From Chara braunii (Eukaryota > Streptophyta > Charophyceae > Charales > Characeae): DNA of 33,914 bases. Below are positions 1 through 11,043 of the stretch, piece after piece (position 1 is the stretch's first letter; the number at the start of each line of letters is the position of its first letter). The notes under the pieces were generated by a model that was given only the letters and a program-made list of their open reading frames with translations, did no database searches and had not been told where the DNA came from. The translations under genes and the position numbers were made by a program. The DNA lies in contig BFEA01000506.1 in NCBI GenBank assembly GCA_003427395.1, positions 84,725-118,638 on the forward strand, written 5' to 3'.

Positions 1-51
1 ACAAACATCGATGGTCTGGCGTCAGTAGGATGCAGGACCATCTGCGGATGG

Positions 52-222
<171 letters not shown>

Positions 223-351
223 CTCTAGTTGAACAGCGAGTCAATTCGCACTTATCGAGGTTGATGTCAGGTCGTGATCTGTTTGGTGACTGACCACCTT
301 TAAGAAGTGGCAGACCACCTTCAAAAAGTGTCAACCTTCACGAAGTGCCAA

Positions 352-1490
352 ACAGTCGGCGGTCAGAGGACTCCAGTGCTAAAAGCATTCTTAGGGGACC
401 TTGCGGTCATGTTCAGAACATATTGGCGTAACACTAGATGCTCACCAAGCAGTTCTAGATGTCAGTCATATCGACACATCATAAGATGCCTTACAAGCAA
501 GCAGCGGCTACTTGCAGAACCTTCTACCTGGTATGGATCTTTGAGAGCAGAGTTTCGCACTCCACCGTGAGATCCACGTCGGATAGGTGGACCTGCCATC
601 CTACCGTTGTTAGCTGTAGTTATCTTGAGGGAGTCGATGAGGTGAGGACCCGACAAAGAAAACTCTCAGTGAACTTTGCTGCCGTGTTTTTGGAACTTAT
701 TGGCGTAGCACTAGATGCTCACCAAGCAGTTATGGATGTCGGTTGTATCGACAAATCATAAGATGCCTTACAAGCAAGCAGCAGCTGCTTGCAGGACCTT
801 CTACCTGGTGTGGATCTTTGAGAACAGAGTTTCGCACTCCACCTCGAGATCCACATCGGATAGGTGGACCTCCCATCCTACCGCTGTCAGCTGTAGTCAT
901 CTTGAGGGAGTCGACGAGGTGAGGACCCGACAAAGAACACTGTCAGGGGACTTTGCTGCCGTGTTTGGAACATATTGGCGTAGCACTAGATGCTCACTAA
1001 GCAGTTCTGGATGTCGGTCATATCGACACATCATAAGATGCCTTACAAGCAAGCAGCAGCTGCTTGCAGGACCTTCTAACCGGTGTGGATCTTTGAGAGC
1101 GGAGTTTCGCACTCCACCGTGAGATCCACATCGGATAGGAGGACCTGTCATCCTACCGCTGTTGGTTGTAGTCATCTTGAGAGCCGATGAGGTGAGGACC
1201 CGACAAAGAACACTCTTAGGGGACTTTGCTGCCGTGTTTGAAACTTATTGGCATAGCACTAGATGCTCACAAAGCAGTTCTGGATGTCGGTTATATCGAC
1301 ACATCATATGATGCCTTACAAGCAAACTGCGGTCGGATCCCATCCCCCATCCCCGACGCGGATCTATGAGAGCAGATTTGACGCAATCCATCGCTAGATC
1401 CACATCGGAGAGGCGGAGCGGTCATCCTACTGCTGTTCAGTGTAGTCATCATGTGGGAGTCGACATCGCAAGAACCCGACGATGTTCCAA
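352..1490 (+). repeat. Subterminal tandem array, four ~275-bp units
   Basis: The phrase 'cttaggggaccttg' or a variant recurs near 388, 662, 937 and 1211, a period of about 275 bp. Each unit also contains CACTAGATGCTCAC, CGACACATCATAAGATGCC, CAAGCAAGCAGC, GGATCTTTGAGAGC, GAGATCCACATCGGATAGG and GAGGTGAGGACCCGACAAAG. The fourth unit differs in its second half (AAACTGCGGTCGGATCC, CATCATGTGGGAGTCGACAT), and that half is what the innermost right-TIR unit matches. Short reading frames here are by-products of the repeat. Confidence 0.9.
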
Positions 1491-1765
1491 TTGGGAAGTG
1501 CTCTTGTTTTATGATGTGCAGGAGCTTACCGGCGGTGCGTTCGATCCCCTCCTCGACGTGAAGCAAAATACGAGGGAATTGCTCAGGGCTCACACTAGAA
1601 GTGCGATTGAACTCACACTTTGATGGAGAAGCAATTGCGCAGTCCATCAGCGCAACGATTTAATATGGACATTGGCTTGTCATTTGTATATTACAGGTTG
1701 AAAACGCCATCAAATCTTTCTATGTAGAAGATTCATATCCATTCATACAAGTATCTCTTGTCATC

Positions 1766-1850
1766 CCAAACATCGAGATGAAAACATCTCAAGTCAAATT
1801 CCAAAGCACACAGAGACATCGCAAACATCGAGGTGAAAACATCTCAAGTT
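1766..1850 (+). repeat. 55-bp direct duplication containing a small hairpin
   Basis: CAAACATCGAGATGAAAACA at about 1767 is repeated as CAAACATCGAGGTGAAAACA about 55 bp later, each followed by TCTCAAGT. In the first copy GAGATG-AAAA-CATCTC is a perfect 6-bp stem. The right TIR has only one equivalent of this stretch, so this is a left-arm duplication. Confidence 0.7.
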
Positions 1851-2067
1851 GCCTAGTGTTTTTCCAAAGGTGAAGTCTCACAGCACACGAACAGTTTTCA
1901 GAAACCATTCAATGCAGAAAATTTTTTCAAGGGCAAATAATAAAGCACACAGAGACGTTTCAAAAAATCATTGAACGCAAAATATCATACAATCCCACAT
2001 TGCAAAGTGCACGGAGGCTTTCCAAAAATCACAAAGTACATGGAGCCAAAGTGCGAATATGTTCTCA

Positions 2068-2757
2068 TTTCTCATATGGAACCAACAGTTCAATCACAAA
2101 TGTACGGCATCCAAAGTGCGAATATGTTCGCATTTCTCATACGGAAACAACAACCAACATTCCGTGGAGAGCACGAAATGTATTTCCGGGATAACAAAAT
2201 TGGTAATCATTTAGTGCACGGCTGAATCCGTAAAACAACTTCAAGCACACATACATTCTGGCGACAATTGGTTTCTGAATGGAGAACAAGTTCGCAACTA
2301 TCATAAGGAACCAACAGACAACATTCAATGGAGACAAGGAGAGGGGGTGAACCGTAAAACGGGGCGGCACACGCAGAACAAAGGCGAGCCAAAACATATG
2401 AAAGCTGGGTGTCATTTCTCATATGGAACCAACAATTTAATCACAAATGTACAGCATCCAAAGTGCAAATATGTTCGCATTTCTCATACGGAAACAACAA
2501 CCAACATTCCGTGGAAAGCACGAGATGTATTCCGGGGATAACAGAATTTCTAATCATTTAGTGCACCGCTGAATCCGTAAAACAACTTCAAGCACACATA
2601 CATTCTGGCGACAATTGGTTTCCAAATGGAGAACAAGTTCGCAACTGTCATAAGGAACCAACAGACAACATTCAATAGAGACAAGCAGAGGGGGTGAACC
2701 GTAAAACGGGGCGGCACACGCAGAACAAGGGCGAGCCAAAACATATGAAAGCTGGGT
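2068..2757 (+). repeat. Tandem duplication, two ~343-bp units, just inside the left TIR
   Basis: Two nearly identical units run from 'CATTTCTCATATGGAACCAA' (about 2072 and 2413) to 'AAAACATATGAAAGCTGGGT' (about 2391 and 2738). Each includes CCAAAGTGCRAATATGTTCG and GTGAACCGTAAAACGGGGCG. No supported gene lies within. The similar reading frames in both copies are a consequence of the duplication. Confidence 0.88.
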
Positions 2758-3411
2758 GGTCGGGGTGGGGCGGGGGAGAGGGGCTTTCAAACCACAAAGT
2801 CTCGCGAACGAAAGAGATAAGCACGAAACAATTTGGCGACCAAGAATAAATCGCCGATATCTTTCACATGAGTAACAGAGGCGCACAACCTTGAAACGAA
2901 CAAACGCAGCACGGTGCTGCCGCGGTCTGAGAGGACATAAGGAGAACAGGCCGAAAATAAACAAAAGGAGCACAAAGTTGGGATATTCACATCCCATATG
3001 TAAGCGTCTGCTTAAAAGGAACTGCACCACGTTGCTGGGATATTTACATCGACATCTAAGCTTCTACTTCACGTAAGCGTCTGCTGCTACCCTCTAGCTG
3101 ATGTTGCGCGGCAAGCAATGAGAACAACCCAAACAAACAAAGGCAGCAAGGCGCAGCCGAAAGTGCTACAAGTAAAGATGACAGGTTCCACGAAACGAAG
3201 AACCCTTAAAAAATTGCTACAGCACGAGACTGGGATATTCACATCGACACCTAAGCGTGTACTTGACCAAAACGTCCACTACAATCCGGTACCTCATCAA
3301 AACAAAAGCACAACTTGAACCGGCCGACTGCTAGATCAAGTGGGAATAGATTCACACTTCTGCTTATGGCCGTTGGAAAAAAAAACTACGCGTATTTTAA
3401 CAACAGGGGTA
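2758..3411. other. Non-coding stretch downstream of the Ulp1-like gene with short direct repeats
   Basis: No convincing gene. GGGATATTCACAT or GGGATATTTACATCGACA followed by CTAAGC/TAAGCGT recurs near 2977, 3038 and 3231. It is probably the 3' flank of the minus-strand gene that ends at 3412, plus inner TIR sequence. Confidence 0.5.
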
Positions 3412-4590
3412 TTATTCAGAGCCTTGGAGTATGTCCCCCGCAATCCTCAGCCTGATGTTTGCAATGTCGCTTTGGGCTATCTGAAATGGTGGCGGATAGC
3501 CGCGTGCAAGAAAAGAAGCGAAGGCGAGCATGAAAATACCACATCTCGACCCGTCCGACTGTTGAAGGATCCAGTTTCGCTTGTTGACCATATCGACAAA
3601 CCGCTTCGTCACGGAGGTATTGTGTGAAGTTCGCAAGCACATCGGAAGAAAAACTGCCATCGTCTTGCAGGAGGGAGTCGTAGTACTCCAAACCTTGTTT
3701 TCGGACACATAATAGGGTCCAATGCACTCGATTTTTATGGACAGGAATCAAGACCATGCCGTACGAAAAAATATCCACATCTTTTTTCCATTTCGCAACC
3801 CTTTCATGTCGATAGCCGCCACCGACGAGCTTGATATAGAAAAAGAGACTGAAAATGTAAAGAGAGGGACCCCCAGGGAGGGCAGCATTGGCAAACAAGG
3901 CCAAGTACGACTCCACCACCTAGTCGGAAAGCCATCCCCCCTGGACAAGAGTTTGAAGACTTTTTCTGATCAACGGAATCAAACTGGGACCTCTGCGAAC
4001 CGAGGAAACCACCTCATGGCCGTTGCTGAAATCTCCGCAGACATCCTGCAACATTCTGAAGTCCGTGGCGCTAAGCTCCTCAGTAGGCAAGGGAACGCGA
4101 AAACATGATGTAGCCCCAGCTGCACAAACACCCACGAACAAGTGTGAGGAGTGAGCACAAACCCCGGGGCGGAATGGCTAAGAACTGTCTGCCCTTTTCT
4201 CAGAAAGTTGTATCCCCGACTGTTGAATGTGTCCTTCGCGATGTACTTAGGACACGAGTCTTTCAAGACACCCCGTTTGCCATCGTCATCAGACCCATCA
4301 GACAAAGCAGTAATGCTCTCAATAGACGCAGCCAAACGTTTCCGCAGACCTTTCTCCTTATCTATTCCACAAGCCTTCAGAACCCTGACAACTCTCTGGA
4401 AAAGCGGAGGCATCTGGACCTTTTTAAACAACCCTACACTTGACGACTTCTTCGGTAAAGCGGCCAATGACCTCCCTGAAAGACGTTTCTCGCGCACGAT
4501 TTTTAAAGGCTTCACGGGCAGGGACATTAACAACCTCACACCTATAAAACATAGAAAACAACCCACAGCCCACAAGCTTTTTTTTAACAA
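3412..4590 (-). pseudogene. Ulp1/SENP-like (peptidase family C48) cysteine protease, broken
   Basis: The C-terminal half has the hallmarks of the Ulp1 SUMO-protease fold. An entry motif GGWLSD is followed by VVESYLALF; then come SLYIFSLFFYIKL, KKDVDIFSYGMVLIPVH, the catalytic His in VHWTLL (about 3722-3724), the Asp in LEYYDSL (about 3677-3679), the oxyanion Gln in WILQQSDG and the catalytic Cys in SRCGIFMLAF (3541-3543). It ends ARGYPPPFQIAQSDI...DILQGSE, TAA at 3412. All four catalytic residues are present, but the reading is broken. A TAG (3920-3922) sits where Glu normally follows WLSD, and a frame change lies between the Asp and Cys segments (about 3600-3640). Another frame change or intron lies near 4090-4160. 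The upstream part (about 4160-4590, basic, unrecognised) is less certain. Ulp1 domains are known cargo of several plant and algal DNA transposons (for example Mutator-like elements). Confidence 0.8.
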
Positions 4591-4680
4591 GTGGTAATAG
4601 GTACATTAGCCCATGACATCAATTTGGACGAACACAGAGCTGGCTAGTGACAGATATGCGAGTGCTCTTATTCATAAATC
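4591..4680 (-). other. Possible intron between the repeated C-terminal region and the Ulp1-like part
   Basis: On the minus strand the segment begins after a good donor (see 4676-4688). Acceptor candidates include a TTTTCTATGTTTTATAG tract at about 4538 and an A-rich AAAAAAAAG at about 4577. The acceptor is not decided by the sequence alone. Confidence 0.35.
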
Positions 4681-4688
4681 TTACCTTT
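4676..4688 (-). promoter_or_regulatory. Candidate 5' splice site
   Basis: The minus strand reads CAAAG|GTAAGATT, a near-perfect spliceosomal donor. It overlaps the apparent TAA stop of the repeated acidic region, so the stop may lie inside an intron and the message may continue into the Ulp1-like segment. Confidence 0.5.
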
Positions 4689-5988
4689 GAGGGAACTCGC
4701 CCTCTTGTCGCGCCACTGCGCCAACGTCCACGGACGATTCGAGGTTCTGGACCTCGGCTACGGCTGTGTCGCTAACCAGCTCGGTGGCAGCTGAGTCGCT
4801 TGGCAAGTCGATGGCTTCATGAAGCACCATTTCCCGACCGGTACTGAGGACAGATGCTCGATCACCCTGTTCGGCACAGCAACGGGTGGACGGAGAATCA
4901 TGATCTTTCCGCTCTGGAAACATCTTGATGCCGACGGCCACCTCACCGCCTTCCACGGAGGATTCGACGTTCTGCATCTCGGCCACGCCTGAGTCGCTAA
5001 CCAGCTCGGTGGCTGCCGAGTCATCACCCAACTCTATGGCTTCATGAAGCACCATTCCCCGAGCGGTGCTTAGGACAAACGGTCGACCACCCTATTCTTC
5101 ACCGCAACGGGTGGGCGAACAATCACCATCTTTCCGCTGTGGATCCGTCCGGATGTCGACAGTCACCTCACCGCCTTCCACCACGGGTTCTCCGCCTTTC
5201 TCATCGCCATGAACCCGAGCTTCCACGGCGGGTTCTTCTTCATCTTCATCGTCGCCCAGAACGGGAGCTTGCACGAACGTCCACTGACCTCCCTTAACGA
5301 CACCCTCTCGCGTCATGGCCACAGTCGAACGACTGTGCAGAACCTCTTCGGACGTCCCGATCACCAGCGCTCGTGTGTGGAACCACTTCACGTCTTCACG
5401 AGCCGGCCTGTGTCGAGTCTCCTCTCCCCGTTGTAGAGCATGCGTTTCCCCCGGAGCTCCTGCACTCTCGCTGTCAGTGTCCACGGACGCACCCTCCGAA
5501 GCATGACGTTCACACTCGCTACCCTCGGTCTCCAACACTTTGCGAGACTGCCAGCGTTGAGTCTCCTCTTCCCGATGTACAGCACGCGTTCCCGGAGAGC
5601 GCTCCTCTTCCCCAGGAGTGTGACGTTCGTGCTCGCTACCCTTGGTCTCCAACACTCCTGCAGCGGGCCCCTCCAGCACGTCGCGAGACCGCCAGTCTCG
5701 AGTCTCAACACATGAGAACGGAGGCGAGCAGGGCAACCCTGTGTCCACCTGAAGATGTGGGGGGCAGGACGTGACATTTTCTTGGCCCCGCAGAACTATT
5801 GCGTGAGGAGCACTTATGGCGGAGGGCGACGTCAGCAAATCCGAATGTAGTCGGAGTTTGTAGCGGTCGCCCGAGCCGAGGGAACCGAAGGTCGCACCTT
5901 CGCTCCTTCGCAATGCAGGCATCCCGCCCTCCAGGCAAAACGAAGACGCGCCCTCTTTCAGGAGCAAGGTGTTGAGCACAGGAGACCT
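4681..5988 (-). pseudogene. Acidic, internally repeated C-terminal extension of the ParB-like/methylase-like gene
   Basis: After a TAG at 5989-5991 the same minus-strand frame stays open from 5988 to a TAG at 5092-5094, then again to 4681. The protein is hydrophilic and Glu/Ser/Arg-rich. Its end is a ~75-residue tandem repeat (EGGEVAVGI, RKDHDSPSTRC, VLSTGREMVLHEAI, DSAATELVSD, VAEMQNVESSV). The stop at 5092 falls where the neighbouring repeat copy has CAG (CGEE-stop-GGR against CAEQGDR), so it is very likely a mutated Gln codon. No catalytic domain is recognised. It continues the frame of the upstream protein and ends at a splice-donor-like site, so it may have linked the methylase-like part to the Ulp1-like part. 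Confidence 0.6.
4705..5215 (-). repeat. ~225-bp coding tandem repeat, about 2.3 copies
   Basis: ATGGTGCTTCATGAAGCCAT occurs at the minus-strand positions starting 5055 and 4830, spacing 225 bp. Flanking blocks repeat in order (GCTGAGTCG/GCCGAGTCATC, CTAACCAGCTCGGTGGC, ATCTTTCCGCTCTGG/ATCTTTCCGCTGTGG). The period is a multiple of three and preserves the frame. Confidence 0.85.
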
Positions 5989-8900
5989 CTACTGCGCACG
6001 GCGGGATGGACTCTCCTCGGCAACGGGAAACGAAGTCCTCGCAGACAAGTGCGAATCTACTCGCTCTTGATCAGACCTCAGGGTGGCCTTGTCTCGCATG
6101 TCGGAATCTCGACTCCCTACGCAGTGAGGGTCAGTTTCCATATACTGGGGACTCGCGGACGTTCTACGCTTTTCGCCCGACCCCTTCCCGCCCGACCCCT
6201 TTCCGCCCGAGTCCTTTCCGCCTGACCCCGTTCCCCCGGACGCCTTCTCTACCGATGATGTCTTGCCCGTCCCCTTTCCGGCAAATTGTGAGTCGTCTCC
6301 TCCACCTCCTCCGCCGTCTCCTTCGTCTCCTCCTCCACCCCCTCCTGGATGCTGACCGCTCGACGGAGGTTGCGGCATGCGCCGGTCAATGCCACGAGAC
6401 GGTGGCGTTTTGAGTGTGTAGAAAGGCACTCGAAACTCCAACATGTTGTTGGCGTACAACTCATTTAGCTTTTGTTCTGCATACGCAGCGACGCCTGGGT
6501 CGGTCCTCTCGGGGTTCATGAGACTCAAATGCTCCACCAGAGCAGTTCTCGCCGTTCTCTTAAATGCACCGGCACCCAGTCTCTTCAGTCCACTCCACTT
6601 GCCATCGGCCTCCTTCATTGCCATGACCCACATTCCATTCCTCACAGCAGGTTGGAATATCTTCGGGTGGCAGACGACGTTGTGTCCCCAGACATCCTCC
6701 GCCGTGAACCAGTGATGCTTGCTGAAGAAGTAGAGTCTGTCATTCTGCCAGGTGTCGTGGTCCTCAGGGAGCCTGTCACAAGGTTCGTGATCATAGTCTC
6801 TGTCTTCCTCCCCGTCATCAGACGATTGGTCGTCGACTGGTTCGCCCCGAAACACACGCTTCAAACTGGCAGGGGACGTGCTATATCTCCAAGGGCCACC
6901 TTCCTCTTCATCACCTACCTGTCCAACCACCCGAGGAAGTGGCATGGACTCGAAATCGAAGGTTTCCGAGTCGCTCAGCTCCTCCATGTCTTCAGCGTCA
7001 AAAGGGTCCTCCTCGTCAAACTGTGACTTGTAGTTTTTTAGGAAGGTGAGCGGTTTGGCCAGCGTGAAGTAAACGTGCTCCAGCCTTCTCAGGAAATGCG
7101 AGACATACTCCCTGGGTGCATCGTGGTACCCATTGAGCATACCGAACACCAGGTTTCTCCGTCGACTGTATTCGAGGTTGGTCGGACCAGGCGGTCTAGG
7201 TTGGAAAAGGAAGTCTCAAACCTCCATCTTTTTGTTCCACGACATTTTCCAATACATGTCACGTTTAAAATCCCAGTTTCGTTCGCCGGTGGTGTGGACA
7301 AATTCGCAAGCATTGCGAGTGTCTACAACGCGTGCCTTCACGAACTCGTGAAGGTAATCGATCATCCTCGCCTCCTTCTCCAACGCGACGACGTTTCGAC
7401 CGGTGCGGAGGAGTTCCCACACGATCGACGCATGCGCCTTCCCAAAAAAAAAAACAGTTTGCCCCGCTTTGCAAAAGTTTTCGAGTAGACCAAGTAGACG
7501 GGACGGGTTCCGCTCCATCTCCCCGTAAGCAAGTCCTTGAGAACTTGTCACGCTGCCGTCCTCCCACATGCTACGAGAGAACCTTTCCTCTTCCGCCACG
7601 TTGAAACACGCCACAACCTGTCCTGACGGGTCCGACGAACACACAGCTTTCGAGCGGGCCGCCACCGTGTGTTTGGCCGGACTTGGACCATGAGCACGGG
7701 AAGGCTTTGTCGGGCTACTGGCCAGGTAGACTGCGAATGTGTTGTCTTCCAACTTTCGCCATTAAAAATCACGTACAGGCGGTCACACTCCTCGACCACC
7801 ATATTGTCTTCCCGGACAGTGACCTGCTTTTGTGCATTGCGCACCCACTTCCTTGTCCTGATGTGATGGACGCTAAGCCTGACCATGCCTTTCAAGAAAC
7901 TGAGCTCCCAACGAGAGGGGAAAAAGACCACAAGTGCCCAGTGCGTTGGCGAAAGTGTTTGGAGAACGCCTTGCAAGTTCGTGAAATCGTCTTCTCGCCA
8001 GTCTGTGAGGAGTGTGGGATCACACAAATTGAGGACGTACAGGTTGCACACGTAATGTCGCACAACCTCACGGATCGCAGTGACATGACTATGAGCTTGG
8101 GAACGCGGGAAAGTGAAAGGAATAAGGCAGGTCACCCGATTATGGTCGGGCCATTTGATGTGCCTCACATCCCCGCTGACCCTGATCGTGTCTCGAACTT
8201 CTTCTTCCGTCCGTCGCAAGATGGAACGAACAGACTTTTCAAAAGATTTAAGGAACCTGTTACCATCGTACAATCTCTTCGCGTCGTCGATGGACTCCTT
8301 CTCGTGCGGAAGAGTATGTTTGCAAGTGTTCACGTACTCCACCACACCCTGGAAATGCTTTCGCATTTCGACCCACACTTGTTTCGTGAGGCCCTGCGGC
8401 CCGAACTCCTCCAGAAGCTTCCCCTCGGTCCGAAAAAAAGGGCTCCCCTGGCGCCAAACACGTTCGTCCTCCTCTGTTTCAAGGAACAAGATGTAGTGGA
8501 ACATACGGAGCATCACACGGTCCACTTTCCTCGTCGCGACCATGTCTTTAATTCCAGGTTTATGCTGACGCTTCAGATGGCCGCCTGCGGATTGCACGAA
8601 CACTCCCCTTAGCGCGAGAATGTCGTCAAGGATCGACAGTTTCTCGACATTGGTCATGTCGGCGAGACACTGCCAACAGAACATGTCTGGCTCCTTCACG
8701 ACCACAAAAAACTTGTCGTCCGCTTGCGTTTTCTTTTTGGTCGGAGGCGGCGGGACCCGGACCAGCCACCCCATCTTCGTTTCACCAGCCGCCCCTTTCG
8801 AGCCCATTTCCGTAATTGCTTGCAGACCCGGAGATTTGTCTGGCATGTATTCGCCCGGCCTCAACAATGGCGTCTTGCCGTCGCCGCCCAACAACTTCCC

Positions 8901-10958
8901 CTCCGCCCATTTCGCGTAGAACTCCATGGCTTTGCGGAAAACGTCATCACCGGCCGTCACGAGCGGCATCCACTGCCTCAATGCATCACCAACGGCAACG
9001 ACATACTCCTTGTCGGCGAGCGACAAATCTTTTTCTGCCAACACCCAGTGAGATTCGTTCGGACTCTTTCCCAAAATCAGCTTTTGGAATTCAAAAAACT
9101 TTCGTTTTTCGGTCTCCTTGTCGGAAGGGTTCCCTTGAATGGCCATCGGCCTTCCTTCTTTCTCCCATGCCTCCCGCATGTCCAAGAACGCGGCCTTCTG
9201 CGATCGCTGCTTAGACATCTTGTGTCTCGTGTTCTCGTTGAGACTGACCTGCCTATAGCCCGCGAAATCTCGATCGGAGAACCACACTACTCTTGCCGGC
9301 CACGAGTGCATATTCCACAAATCGAATATTGGCTCACCCTCCAACTCCTTCACAGCAGCCACGGTGTGTTGACCGTTAACAGGGTAATAGTAGTACTTGT
9401 CCTTGTCCTCTGGCTTGAAGACATCTTTGTGAACCATGTCAACTTTCTCTGGCCTACGCGTCACCGGCTTGTAGATGGGTGCCAGAACCAAAGGGTTTTT
9501 CGTCCAGATCTTCCCCTTTTTGTCGTGGAATTGACTCAGCATCGCAGCCTTGATGTCGTCTACAGTTTCGCGATTTAGACTGCGGTGGTTGTAATATCTT
9601 TCCCAAGACGGGACGTCGCAGACCTTCCTGGGGTCGATGAGCAGTTGGACGGGGAGCTCCTTCTCCACGATTTCACTGCCATCGTTCCGCTCGTATTCGA
9701 GCCAGAACGCTGCCGCTTCGTCGCACTCCTCACCGACAAGCCGTTCGCCCCCGCTCACCGCCTCAGCAGTCTTCTGCCTTCGAGGTTTCTTCTGGCCATC
9801 GCCTTCTTCAGCTGCCACTTTCTGTTTCGATTTCCCCGAAGGTTCTCTCGCGGCCGCAGCGCCTGGATCAGGCGAATCTCCTCCACCCACAGCTTGTCCT
9901 TCGCGGATGGTCGAACCGTCGGGCCTCCTCGCTTTCTTACTTGCCGTCCCACCCTCTTCCTTCGGCGGCCTCTTTCCCAAGGCACGTTCTCCGACGTCAC
10001 CTCCATCCCCGCCCATCACCACCTCCGATTTTCCTCTCATCCTCTTCATGCGGAGGGTTCCTTCCGCCACCTCCTCTTGCACCATCCTCTGCCGCTCGCG
10101 CTTCTTCTCCGAAGGAGTTTGCTCCCCGCCCGAGCTTTCGCGGACAGCGCCCATCCCTTCAGCCTCATTCCCTCCGATATCTTGCCCCGATCTGCCAGAT
10201 TCTCTTCTCGTCTCATCTCGAAGTGAATACGTGTCGCCGCCGCAGCGGACCTTGATGAGTTTCGGAGTACTGACCCGTTGAGTCCCTGTACCCTGAGAAT
10301 GCAAGTCCGACGTGTTCCCTGGAGCATCCGGGCCGACCTGCGTGTGAACGCTGCGCGCGCGCCCCTTGACCCGACCCCCAGCGTCTTGAATCGGACTCCC
10401 GCGCCCCACTGCCGCACCTGGAGTTTCTTGAGCCAAGCCGGACGACCCCTCATGGGGTGGCAGAAGCCGAAAAACATGTTCTCGTGGAAGAACCGAACGT
10501 TCTTTCGGCACCATCAGCGCGAGATCCAGATATTGCTCTGGCGATAGAAGACGCTTGCTGCCGCCATCGTAAAGACCTTTGAAATGAGAGCACAACGTCA
10601 TGTTCCAGCCGTACCCCGCGAAACTCTTGATGGTCACCAGCACACCTTTAACACCTCTGAGAGGCAGTCTGCACTCGTCGTACAAGCCGTTAGTGTGCAG
10701 CTTGAGCAAACCTCCAGGAGTCTTGGCGCACGCGACGATGGTACCGAGAGGAAGAATGTTGTCCGCTCCCTCCGCGTCTGGAACGCAAGTGGGTCGCATG
10801 AAAACAGCTGGCCCAAAAAGGTCCCCCTGAATAACGAAGTCCAAAAACCATTGTGCTCCGATTGCGTGCATATACTGAGGAGTAGATTGCTGTAGAGGTC
10901 GTCCCTCCCCGGGGGCAGATGGTCCAGCGCTTGTGGATGTGCTCTTTGCGGACGCCAT
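5989..10958 (-). pseudogene. ParB-like domain + degenerate N4/N6-type DNA methyltransferase-like protein
   Basis: The start ATG is at 10958 (MASAKS). Residues ~28-166 form an unrecognised globular domain. Residues ~167-410 are a basic, low-complexity linker with NLS-like KKARRPD and KKPRRQK. Residues ~437-600 resemble ParB/Srx (NHRSLNRETVDDIKAAM, NPLVLAPIY, YYYYPVNGQHTVAAVKELEG, RQVSLNENTRHKMSKQR). Residues ~925-1070 resemble the catalytic half of a DNA methylase (VLNLCDPTLLTDW near the DPPY position, then LQTLSPTHWALVVFF). At about 7752 the frame shifts, and the next frame carries a motif-I-like half (GQTVFFFGKAHAS, LLRTGRNVVALEKEARMIDY). An in-frame TGA at 7216-7218 interrupts KKMEV/DFLFQPRPPGPTNLEYS. 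Translation then continues through HHWFTAEDVWGHNVVC, LKRLGAGAFKRTARTALVEH and a Gly/Ser/Lys-rich tail to TAG at 5989. Both methylase motifs are degenerate, so even an intact ancestor may not have methylated DNA. The domain order is seen directly; the function is inference. Confidence 0.72.
6170..6245 (-). repeat. Coding minisatellite encoding a Ser-Gly-Gly-Lys-rich stretch
   Basis: On the plus strand TTTCCGCCCGACCCC or close variants repeat about five times with a 15-bp step, encoding DSGGK/GSGGK pentapeptides on the minus strand. A poly-Gly/Asp tract (GGGGGGDEGDGGGGGG) lies just upstream in the protein. Confidence 0.8.
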
Positions 10959-10973
10959 TATAGTCCCACCCGT

Positions 10974-11039
10974 TGACTAGCACGCCCAACCTCAGACCAA
11001 CTCAGATGACTAATACGCCCAACCCCAGACCACTACAGA
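10974..11039. repeat. 33-bp tandem duplication upstream of the ParB-like gene start
   Basis: TGACTAGCACGCCCAACCTC (10974) and TGACTAATACGCCCAACCCC (11007) begin two 33-bp units ending CAGACCA...CAGA. They lie 16-81 bp upstream of the minus-strand ATG at 10958, so they sit in its 5' UTR or promoter. No TATA box could be assigned. Confidence 0.8.
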
Positions 11040-11043
11040 AGCG

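Noticed and set aside
462-1647. Repeated open frames on both strands
   Set aside because: They recur with the 275-bp subterminal repeat and carry no motif. They fall in the TIR.
7683-8612. A 309-codon plus-strand open frame
   Set aside because: It is antisense to the ParB/methylase-like gene, whose minus-strand frame has recognisable motifs and a long uninterrupted ORF.
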